From: Candidatus Zhuqueibacterota bacterium
Lineage (GTDB): Bacteria; Zhuqueibacterota; Zhuqueibacteria; Thermofontimicrobiales; Thiofontviventaceae
Reading direction: 5' to 3'
Length of the DNA: 64,000 nt
Assembly: GCA_016926625.1 (NCBI GenBank)
Contig: JAFGOE010000083.1
Coordinates: 1 to 64,000, forward strand
Shown: in pieces, positions 38,103 through 46,139 of the stretch
How the letters are laid out: each line of letters starts with the position of its first letter
How positions within the stretch are numbered: the stretch's first letter is position 1
The notes under the pieces: model-generated
Databases searched by the model: none
Told to the model about the DNA's origin: nothing
The model's input: the letters and a program-made list of their open reading frames with translations, nothing else
Program-made: the position numbers and the translations under genes

Positions 38103-38675
38103 TCAGTCCTCAGATTCTGGCTTGACCGGAATCGCATTTTTAAAAATTTGTACCTGTTTTAAAACATCGTTCGCGTGTTCAGCGACTGATACGTCCTCGA
38201 AGATACGTGCTATTTTACCTTCAGGATCGATGAGGAAGGTAATACGCGCAGGGAATAGTGATTTTAACATGCCTCGCGTCGCACCGTAGGCGCTGGCAAC
38301 CTCCTTCTTGTGGTCACTTAAAAGAATAAACGGCAGATTGTATTTCTTCTTAAAATTCTTGTGGGATTCTACCGAATCGTAACTGACTCCGATGACGGTT
38401 ACTTTCTCTTTTTCAAATCCTGAATAATCGTCACGGAAACCACATGCCTCTTTAGTACATCCTGGTGTGTCGTTTTTGGGATAGAAATAGATAACCAGGT
38501 ACTGACCTTTAAATTCCGACAGCGTTCTCCACTTCCCGGCGTCATCTTGTAGTTTGAAGTCCGGCGCTTTATCACCAATTTTCAAAATAACATCTTCTGC
38601 CTGGCTGGATTCTTTTGCCGCCATACATGTAACCGTTATAAAAATAATTAACAACAATGTATATAGATTTTTCAT
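38103..38675 (-). CDS. exported BCP-type peroxiredoxin
   Basis: A 190-residue thiol peroxidase with a signal peptide (LLLIIFITVTCMA) and a peroxiredoxin core. The active site is FYPKNDTPGCTKEACGFRDD, with the peroxidatic Cys and a second Cys five residues later, as in BCP. The chosen ATG at 38675 has GGAGG just upstream; the frame itself runs on to 38726. The signal peptide suggests a periplasmic role against peroxides, unusual for BCP, which is normally cytosolic. Confidence 0.88.
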   Translation of the reverse strand: MKNLYTLLLIIFITVTCMAAKESSQAEDVILKIGDKAPDFKLQDDAGKWRTLSEFKGQYLVIYFYPKNDTPGCTKEACGFRDDYSGFEKEKVTVIGVSYDSVESHKNFKKKYNLPFILLSDHKKEVASAYGATRGMLKSLFPARITFLIDPEGKIARIFEDVSVAEHANDVLKQVQIFKNAIPVKPESED

Positions 38676-38734
38676 GGCGCCTCCAAAATAGTAATATGCA
38701 GATAGTATACATCCATTTGATATCACCCGTTCCT

Positions 38735-40435
38735 TTATGATTCGAGATAAAGATAGCGCTTAATTTTTTGGGTTGGAGTTTTCTCAAACGGCTCGGTCTG
38801 TTCGATAATTTTGGACAGCTTAGCGAAAGCCGATAAATTTTCATTAACATGGACTCTCAGTGTCTCCAGAAGATTTTGTATGCATTGTCTGACTTTCGAC
38901 TCGGCTTCTTTCATGCAGTTGAGTTGCTGATCGATCAGATCGTAATTCAGGTGCACCCGCGCGATCAGTTGTTTGTTTCTCTCATAGACAAGCGATTCCA
39001 GGACGAATTCGTTCTCGTTTAAAACCGCTTCAATCTCTTCGGGATAGACGTTTTCACCGCTGGGACCGAGGATGACGTTTTTTAATCTACCCTTGATATA
39101 GAGATAACCATCCTCATCGAACACACCCAGGTCCCCGGTCTTCAGCCATCCATCGGCTGTGAACGTTTCCGCTGTTCTTTCAGGGTCTTTGTAATACCCT
39201 AACATGACATTGGGTGCTTTGACAATGATCTCACCCTCACCCGTGTTCGGATTGGGGTTATCGATTTTCAGTTGAACTTCGGGCAGAGCCGGACCTGTGG
39301 ATCTGAATTTCGTTTTGTCGGGCGGGGTGCCAGCGATCAGAGGAGCTGTTTCAGTCAGTCCGTAACCAATGGCGTAGGGGAACCTGGCTTCTCGAAGAAA
39401 TTTTTCAACTTCCGGCGTGAGAGAAGCGCCTCCGATAGCGAAAACCCTTAATTTGCCTCCAAATGATTCCAACAGCTTTTTACCGGCCATTTTATGGAGT
39501 AACATCCGAACGGTGTTGATTTTATACAGATTTCGTAAAATGAATTTATGAGTAAACTGCGGAAGAATTTTTGTCTTATAAATTTTTTCGATGACCAACG
39601 GGACGCTGCACATGATGGTCGGCTTCACAATCTGCATCGCGTCGAGCAGTAAACGCGGAGTGGGCGGTTTCTTCAGATAATAGATACCACTACCACTGGC
39701 AATCGGTGTGACAAATCCGAGTGTGCATTCATAGGTATGTGACATCGGCAAAATCGACAACATCCTGTCGTTCTCATTCGAACCCACGATGGCTATTGTT
39801 TTGAGCGCCGTAAAGACAATATTTTTATGTGTAAGCATGACACCCTTGGAATGACCCGTTGTCCCTGAGGTATATATAATTTGAGCCAGATCATCTTCTT
39901 TGATGTTTACTTTTGGTGTTCCCTTTCTCTCCTTTCTGGCTGATTTACGGAGTTCTTTTATCTCCTTAAACCTCCCTCTCACCAATTCATCTAATTTCTC
40001 TTTCCTTGTTTTTTTCGGAACAAGGTGAAAATCATCGATCAGGAATATAGAATGCAGCTTATTGGATTCGACATCTACTACCTTGCTGTACAGAGAGTCC
40101 GAGACAAAGATGGCTCTGGATTCCGAATGCCGGATGATATGATGCACTGCGTTCGGATGAAAATCGGGTAATATGGGGACACAAACGGCACCCATGGTGG
40201 TAATGGCCAGGAAAGCTATCCCCCAATTCGGTTTACTCTCGCTTAGAATTGCGACGCAATCTCCTTTTCCAATACCCTGTTCAGCAAGAAGCTGAGATAC
40301 ATGGTTCACCTTTTCCTGTAATTCACGATAGGTTATGGGTTTGCCATCGACGTATGAAAGGGCCGGATTGTCCGGAAATTTCTCTGCACTTGCACTTAAA
40401 ATATGTTCCAGGGTCATTTTCTCTGGTTTTATCAT
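38735..40435 (-). CDS. AMP-binding long-chain acyl-CoA ligase
   Basis: A 566-residue adenylate-forming ligase that probably activates long-chain fatty acids to acyl-CoA. Motifs: YTSGTTGHSKGVMLTH (about 190-205), YGLTETAPLIAG, and KTGDLGVFDEDGYLYIKGR near the C-terminus. A flexible basic segment (about 150-180) precedes the first motif. Substrate chain length is uncertain. A second, partial acyl-CoA synthetase lies at the window end. Confidence 0.9.
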   Translation of the reverse strand: MIKPEKMTLEHILSASAEKFPDNPALSYVDGKPITYRELQEKVNHVSQLLAEQGIGKGDCVAILSESKPNWGIAFLAITTMGAVCVPILPDFHPNAVHHIIRHSESRAIFVSDSLYSKVVDVESNKLHSIFLIDDFHLVPKKTRKEKLDELVRGRFKEIKELRKSARKERKGTPKVNIKEDDLAQIIYTSGTTGHSKGVMLTHKNIVFTALKTIAIVGSNENDRMLSILPMSHTYECTLGFVTPIASGSGIYYLKKPPTPRLLLDAMQIVKPTIMCSVPLVIEKIYKTKILPQFTHKFILRNLYKINTVRMLLHKMAGKKLLESFGGKLRVFAIGGASLTPEVEKFLREARFPYAIGYGLTETAPLIAGTPPDKTKFRSTGPALPEVQLKIDNPNPNTGEGEIIVKAPNVMLGYYKDPERTAETFTADGWLKTGDLGVFDEDGYLYIKGRLKNVILGPSGENVYPEEIEAVLNENEFVLESLVYERNKQLIARVHLNYDLIDQQLNCMKEAESKVRQCIQNLLETLRVHVNENLSAFAKLSKIIEQTEPFEKTPTQKIKRYLYLES

Positions 40436-40512
40436 TGTTTGCTCTCCTCATCACTTTCTTTATGGATTAATAATGCAACCATCACGTTATTCGGATACGA
40501 TGATCGCATTGC

Positions 40513-41985
40513 TTATGGTGTATCAATACCCAATTGGTTCAAATAGGCACATTCTCTGTCGACTCTCTCTTCATCGGGTATATGGATGAATGAGTTAAAA
40601 TGAATATCCACAACATCATTATAATTTAGACGATAAAATTGAATTTTCCCAATGGTTTTTCTTATGGACATCTTAATTTTTCTGAAGTCGAATTGAGGCG
40701 GTGGTGCCATGAACAGAATGATGCATCGGTGAGCGAGTTCTCCGAATAACACGTAATCCAGATTAAATTTTAACAAATCGCGTCGTTTGCTATCATCGTT
40801 GCCTTTGGCCATTTCATAAAGAGTCCAGGCTATCTCAAAATAATCGTCTCGTTTCACCAGGCTGATAATCTGATATCCAGCATGGCTGAGCACGGTCTTA
40901 ATTTCGTCCAACCGAGCGATTGCGTTTCCATGGATGAGAATAAAGGGGCATCCCTTTCTGATATGCGATGAATCCGGATCTGGTGTTGTCTTTTCAAGCA
41001 GATTGGTGAACTTAATATCGTCCAGGGTGATCTCTTTCGGCGATAAGCAGTCTTTGAATTCGTCCTCATCCAGATTGACAGAACGCCAGTACATGCGTTT
41101 GAAAAACGATCTGTGGAGAGACCTCTGATTCATTTGCGTCATTAATTTAGCGATGATATCTCCTGTCGTATATTCAGCACCGAGTGTTCTTTTAGAGAAT
41201 GTAATCCCGTGAAAGTTCGATCCATGAACTTGCAGCAGGCCCAGGACATTGGCAATTTTACAAATGTGATCCTGTATTTTAGTCAGCGACGAATCTAAAT
41301 TCGAATAAACTTCGTAACCAACGATCCCCAAATCGGCATAGTCATGAAGTCGCTCTTCGATATAGTTGTAATTTTTACCGGCAAATTCATAAAAAGGATG
41401 TGCCAGCACGGCGACTCCGCCAGCAAGTCTGATAGCATCGATGCATCGATCGGCCTGAGGGGAGAGAGATTCGATGTAGGACGAAGAACTTTTCCCCAGG
41501 AACTCATGAAAGGCCTGGTCGATTGTCTTAACATGTTTTTTTTGAAGCATGAATCGCGCGATATGGCTGCGACGAGGGAAAGCCGGACCGGAGAATTTGA
41601 TCAATTCAGATTCATCGATAGGAAAGCCTTCCACTCTCAGCGTACTCAATATTTGCCGCAGCCGTTCGGCATCGGCCTGATGTAATAAGGTTAAAAATTG
41701 CTTGAATTGCCGATTATGATGATCGATGAAATATCCCAGAAAATCTCCTTGCTTCGCATTGATTTCAATCGCCGGGATGACATAGATCCCTCGTTTCGCT
41801 CCTTCAAACATAAATTCATCGATACCGGCAACGGTGTGATGGTCGGTAAGGGCGATCGCGGTAAGACCCTGCGCATTTGCCATGGTAAACAACTGGTCCG
41901 CGTCGTGTACCCCATCGGAATAGATCGAATGTACGTGGAGATCGCAACGATCATGGGATTGATATGTAAATTCAGGCAGGTTCAT
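40513..41985 (-). CDS. PHP-domain protein with NDK-like C-terminal domain
   Basis: A 490-residue protein. The N-terminal PHP phosphoesterase domain (about 10-280) has its metal ligands in DLHVHSIYSDG, ALTDHHTVAG, AIEINA and VLAHPFYE, like RNase AM/YciV-type enzymes. The C-terminal ~155 residues (from CPFILIHGNAIARL) look by eye like a degenerate nucleoside diphosphate kinase fold: FILIHGNAIAR in place of the catalytic-Lys segment IIKPDG, and FIHIPDEERVDRECAYL resembling the NDK HGSD-x-E block with a His kept. That second assignment is tentative. It follows a radical SAM gene by 14 bp, so the two probably work together. Confidence 0.72.
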   Translation of the reverse strand: MNLPEFTYQSHDRCDLHVHSIYSDGVHDADQLFTMANAQGLTAIALTDHHTVAGIDEFMFEGAKRGIYVIPAIEINAKQGDFLGYFIDHHNRQFKQFLTLLHQADAERLRQILSTLRVEGFPIDESELIKFSGPAFPRRSHIARFMLQKKHVKTIDQAFHEFLGKSSSSYIESLSPQADRCIDAIRLAGGVAVLAHPFYEFAGKNYNYIEERLHDYADLGIVGYEVYSNLDSSLTKIQDHICKIANVLGLLQVHGSNFHGITFSKRTLGAEYTTGDIIAKLMTQMNQRSLHRSFFKRMYWRSVNLDEDEFKDCLSPKEITLDDIKFTNLLEKTTPDPDSSHIRKGCPFILIHGNAIARLDEIKTVLSHAGYQIISLVKRDDYFEIAWTLYEMAKGNDDSKRRDLLKFNLDYVLFGELAHRCIILFMAPPPQFDFRKIKMSIRKTIGKIQFYRLNYNDVVDIHFNSFIHIPDEERVDRECAYLNQLGIDTP

Positions 41986-41999
41986 AACGCTATCGAAGG

Positions 42000-43196
42000 T
42001 TAACGGAGAACGTTTTTAGTGGCTGTCTGTCTGAGTAAGTAGTGGACTCTGTCATTCAAATCTTTATATAGATCGAAACAGTGCTTACGGCAGACAGGGT
42101 CATCATGTCGGTCGGACTTTAAAAAATTATTCAAGCTCAGGATTTTGTATTCATATGGATCGTCGTGAAGGTAGATGGGTTTGGCCCCTTCTCGTAATTG
42201 GATGATACATCCGTAAGAGCCAATGGAATCGAAGGCGCGATCATCGAGTGACTGATAGCAGATCTTTCTTTTATGGTCCCATAAACCGTGCCCGCCATTC
42301 AAGATGGTATTTAATCGATGATGAAACATCTTATATTTAGCCGGGACATACTGTCGCGATATTTGAATAAATTCGTGGAATTTGTGGTGATTCGTGTATT
42401 CCGGGTTTGAGTTGAGACCGTACACAGGAAGAAATTTAAAATCATCCACGTTACTATCAACGAGCCAGGAGAGGAATAACTTGAGTTCCGAAAAGTCATC
42501 CTGGATCAAACGTGAGTATCGCTCTGAATCGAGCGTGATGTTTAATGTCATGTGAAATGGTTTCTGGTATTTATAGTCGACCAATTTTTCAATATTGTGT
42601 AATATCACCGGTAAAATATTATGAGAGGCAGTGATGAGATCATACTCAGAAGCGTCCAGAGAGTCGAGAGAGATGTAGAATCGCTGAATGCCTGCATCGA
42701 CCAATGATTTATATTTTTGGAAATGAAGGGAGAGGTTGGTGGACATCGAGTTGTTTATGTTAAGTTGTGCCGAGTGTTCAACAAGCCGGACGATATCCTC
42801 CCGAATGGATGCTTCTCCGCCCGTCCATTGAACGTGTCTGGTGCCTGACGCTGCGAGTGAATCGAGCAGTGTGAGGATCTTCCCTGTTTCCCAGTGCATC
42901 ATCGGATGAGATATGCTGTTACAATATTTACAATGAAAATTGCAACAGTTGGTAACGAATAATACGGCTCGGGTAACGGAGAGCGGAAAATCCAGATGAT
43001 TCAGATGCTGATATTTCTGTGATAAATTTTGTGCCCGTGAATCGTCGAGTAAATATCCGATATTTTTGAGTGGTCTCATAGGGTCTGTAACCGATTGTGA
43101 ATTTCTGAATAGTAAGAGTGATTTGTCCGAATCCGTGGCGCCGGAATGTGGCTGTCGATAAGAAATCCATTGCTGTCGATGCTCGGAGAAGGACAT
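42000..43196 (-). CDS. radical SAM protein
   Basis: A 398-residue radical SAM enzyme. The cluster-binding motif is CNFHCKYC (about residue 87), in the context VLFVTNCCNFHCKYCNSISH; SAM-binding blocks are WTGGEASIRED and YISLDSLDASEYD. The C-terminal half has further Cys (RKICYQ, YGCIIQL, CRKHCFDL) suggesting a second, twitch/SPASM-like cluster. The substrate is unknown; no peptide precursor gene is visible nearby. It sits directly upstream of the PHP gene. Confidence 0.88.
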   Translation of the reverse strand: MSFSEHRQQWISYRQPHSGATDSDKSLLLFRNSQSVTDPMRPLKNIGYLLDDSRAQNLSQKYQHLNHLDFPLSVTRAVLFVTNCCNFHCKYCNSISHPMMHWETGKILTLLDSLAASGTRHVQWTGGEASIREDIVRLVEHSAQLNINNSMSTNLSLHFQKYKSLVDAGIQRFYISLDSLDASEYDLITASHNILPVILHNIEKLVDYKYQKPFHMTLNITLDSERYSRLIQDDFSELKLFLSWLVDSNVDDFKFLPVYGLNSNPEYTNHHKFHEFIQISRQYVPAKYKMFHHRLNTILNGGHGLWDHKRKICYQSLDDRAFDSIGSYGCIIQLREGAKPIYLHDDPYEYKILSLNNFLKSDRHDDPVCRKHCFDLYKDLNDRVHYLLRQTATKNVLR

Positions 43197-43265
43197 CGAT
43201 AACTCTGCTAAGTTAATATAATCATCGTTTTAAAAATGTAACGAATGTCACAAAAAAGTAAAATA

Positions 43266-44678
43266 TTATTTAGAATGTTTTGAAAAATTTATCGCTTGTT
43301 TGAGATCATTTCGGTAATAATAGAGCAAACCCGTCGATGTCAGCAATATCCCGAGCAGCGATGGGATGAACGCCGTGATCAGGGTTGTAATCATAAACCA
43401 GATCTGGATGATCAGAACGATTATCAATGTAAACGGATAGCCCCATGCCTTATAGGGACGCGGCGCGTCCGGATATTTTTTCCGTAGCACCCACACGGAA
43501 AAAAAGGTCGACACATTGAAAATGGACGATGTAAACGAAAAGAAATCGATTATCGTTTCATAAGTATTTTCGGCGAACGCTGCTCCCATGAGTAATACAG
43601 ATGCCCAGAAAGCTTGAACGATCAGGGCGGTATTTGGCGTCTTATATTTTTCATTGACCTTACTGAGAGGTTTAATAAACAGACCATCGCGCGACATGGC
43701 GTACCAGGTCCTCGCCTTGCATAATATTTGCGCGCTCACGTTGCCGAACGTATTCAACATGACGGCGAGTGAGATCAGCACTCCACCGGTCGTCCCGATA
43801 GCCATCTTGACGGCGTCAACAGCCACCCATTTGGCCGATTGTATTTGGGGTATTGATAACTGATAAATGTAAGTACTGTTTGCGGCAAGATAGAGCAACA
43901 TGATCCCGAAGATGCCCAGGATCAGTGAGAGGGGCAGGTTCTTCCGGGGTTTTTTGACCTCCTCGGCGACGTAGGTGGCGCCTTCCCAACCACTGTACGC
44001 GAAGAATCCATACCGCATCGCTGCGCCGAAAGCAAGCATGGTGGACCAGGTGAATTTTTCCGGCCAGAAATTGGTGGTAAAATGACTCGCATCACCGGCG
44101 TTGATAAAGCAGATAGCGATGACGGCACCGACGGCTATTAATTTGAGCAGGCTGAAGATATCCTGTAAGATGCCGCTTAAAAAAACTCCGAAACAATTTA
44201 CGAGAGTCAATGACCAGATGACGAACAAGGCCAGAAAGACTTCCACCGCCATCGAGTACGTATGCCCGGTGGCCATTTCATACAGAGCGTTGGAATATTC
44301 AGCGAACACCAGGGCAACGGCTGCAATCGACGCGGTCTCAGATACAAAAAACATGGCCCAGCCCCTCAGGAACGTCCACACCGGCGGATAGGCCGCTTTT
44401 AAATACGCATACGGTCCGCCAGATTTCGGCATCATCGCGACGAGTTCGGCATAGCAAAAAGCTCCCAGCAACGTGGCGATACCGCCAACGACCCATACGC
44501 CATAGAACAGACTGATCGAGGCGACTAACATCATGATCGGCATCGGTGTTCGGAATATCCCGGACCCGATGATTCGATTAATGACAATGGATAGAGCTTC
44601 TACTAAACCTAATTCACGCTTCAGTTCTGTTTCTTCGGAAAATAGCTTGCTGTCTGACTGTAAATTTTGCGACGTCAC
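43266..44678 (-). CDS. APC family amino acid permease
   Basis: A 470-residue membrane transporter with about 12 helices of the amino acid-polyamine-organocation family. Family marks are IGSGIFRTPMPIMM in helix 1 and SALSGWEGA-like YFAYSGWEGATYVAEEVK in helix 6. It imports or exchanges amino acids; specificity cannot be inferred. It is separated from the radical SAM gene by 69 bp on the same strand. Confidence 0.9.
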   Translation of the reverse strand: MTSQNLQSDSKLFSEETELKRELGLVEALSIVINRIIGSGIFRTPMPIMMLVASISLFYGVWVVGGIATLLGAFCYAELVAMMPKSGGPYAYLKAAYPPVWTFLRGWAMFFVSETASIAAVALVFAEYSNALYEMATGHTYSMAVEVFLALFVIWSLTLVNCFGVFLSGILQDIFSLLKLIAVGAVIAICFINAGDASHFTTNFWPEKFTWSTMLAFGAAMRYGFFAYSGWEGATYVAEEVKKPRKNLPLSLILGIFGIMLLYLAANSTYIYQLSIPQIQSAKWVAVDAVKMAIGTTGGVLISLAVMLNTFGNVSAQILCKARTWYAMSRDGLFIKPLSKVNEKYKTPNTALIVQAFWASVLLMGAAFAENTYETIIDFFSFTSSIFNVSTFFSVWVLRKKYPDAPRPYKAWGYPFTLIIVLIIQIWFMITTLITAFIPSLLGILLTSTGLLYYYRNDLKQAINFSKHSK

Positions 44679-45041
44679 AATATCAATTCCCCATCATTTT
44701 ATTTATGATAATCGTGAGAAAGAGGAGGGCAACGTTGATCAATACTGATCCTGATGTACCGGCTCGTTATGAATGTAAAATTTTCTAAAACGAATTAAAA
44801 TAAATTACAATTTTAAAACATAATATACAACAAAAAACTTGAAATACAAATTTAATTTTCAGTTGACCCCGTCTTGATTAGAGCTCAACATGTGAATGAC
44901 GGTGCAGGATTGGATCAAAATGCCGCCACTGGGTGATGACACGCCCATATGTAGTTACATCGTTAAAAATGTACTTGCCTTTTATGAAAAAAAATATTAT
45001 TCTGTAGTTGAGAGGAAGAGACTATGACGGGGAATTAACTC
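44679..45041. other. 363-bp divergent intergenic region
   Basis: Between the permease (-) and the TPR lipoprotein (+). AT-rich, no gene. It presumably holds both promoters; I found no perfect consensus. GAGGAAGAG lies 20 bp before the plus-strand start. Confidence 0.4.
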
Positions 45042-46055
45042 ATGAGAAATATTGTATTGGTGGCTGCCTGCCTTAGCTTGTTGCTGATGTGTAATAAAAG
45101 TGATATCTCCTTGGATAGCGATTCATCGGGTCACTACGAGACCGGGGTCGTCTTATACGAAAAAAAAGACTATATTCACGCGACACAGGAGCTGAAGCGT
45201 GCGATTGCCGCGAACGATCATGTTCTGGATTCCAGAATTTTATTGGGGAATATTTACCTCGAATGGGGAAGGTTGAAGGAAGCGGCTGATAATTATGAGC
45301 ATGCCCTGCGAGTGGATCGATATTCGATCGACGCGTTGATCGGTGTGGCGAGATTATATATCAAGCAAAACAGGATCCCGGAGGCGTTGAAGGCACTGCA
45401 TGACGTTGTTAAACTGGATGATTATGCAGTAACAGCCCATTATTTATTGGGCGAAATATATCTTGATCGAAATGAACTTGCTCGAGCCGAAGTTCATTTC
45501 CGAAAAGTCCTAGAAATAGAACCGCAACATCCCGGGGCGCAGTTAAAATTGCGGGGTATCATGCATGAGGATAATGATGATGCAGTACCCGATAGATTAA
45601 TCCATAAAGACACGATCACAAGGGCGGAACTCGCCCAATATATCGTCGCTTATTTTAACATTGAGCGAGATCGTTCGACCACCGTTGAGGACATGATCGA
45701 TATCAAAGGGCATAAAGCCAGAGAGGCGATTCTTACCGTGGTAGACAGGGGTGTTATGCGACCAATGAATTCCAGATTTTCTCCGAATGATTGGGTTAAG
45801 CGAGGTGAGTTAGCACAAGTCGGATTAAATTTATTAATCACTCAAACTGCGGATTCTTCATGGGATTCAGGATTTTCCGGAGTATCATCTCCTTATCTCG
45901 ATGTGCATAACGATCATGACTATTTCAACGCGGTGATTATGCTGACGACCTATGGTGTTTTCGATCCGTCCGTATCCGGATTATTCGAACCGTCCCGCTA
46001 TGTTTCCGGGGAAGAAGTTATCGATTTTATTACAAGATTACAATCGTTGTTCTGA
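45042..46055 (+). CDS. TPR lipoprotein with S-layer homology motifs
   Basis: A 337-residue envelope protein. The signal peptide ends in LLLMC (Cys17, imperfect lipobox). Residues about 30-175 are TPR repeats (YETGVVLYEKKDYIHATQEL, LLGNIYLEWGRLKEAADNYE, LLGEIYLDRNELARAEVHFR). Residues about 190-337 hold SLH-like motifs, each with an Ala/Glu-rich helix (ITRAELAQYIV, VKRGELAQVGL, VSGEEVIDFIT) after an aspartate-rich segment. TPR-SLH proteins in this group link the outer membrane to the cell wall or scaffolds. It is followed by the FG-GAP protein 84 bp later. Confidence 0.8.
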   Translation: MRNIVLVAACLSLLLMCNKSDISLDSDSSGHYETGVVLYEKKDYIHATQELKRAIAANDHVLDSRILLGNIYLEWGRLKEAADNYEHALRVDRYSIDALIGVARLYIKQNRIPEALKALHDVVKLDDYAVTAHYLLGEIYLDRNELARAEVHFRKVLEIEPQHPGAQLKLRGIMHEDNDDAVPDRLIHKDTITRAELAQYIVAYFNIERDRSTTVEDMIDIKGHKAREAILTVVDRGVMRPMNSRFSPNDWVKRGELAQVGLNLLITQTADSSWDSGFSGVSSPYLDVHNDHDYFNAVIMLTTYGVFDPSVSGLFEPSRYVSGEEVIDFITRLQSLF

Positions 46056-46139
46056 ACCACCTGCACTGCAACTCCATCGAAATCAAGAAACATCTAATAC
46101 CAACGAATCGGAATGATTAAAAATAGATAGGAAAATATC

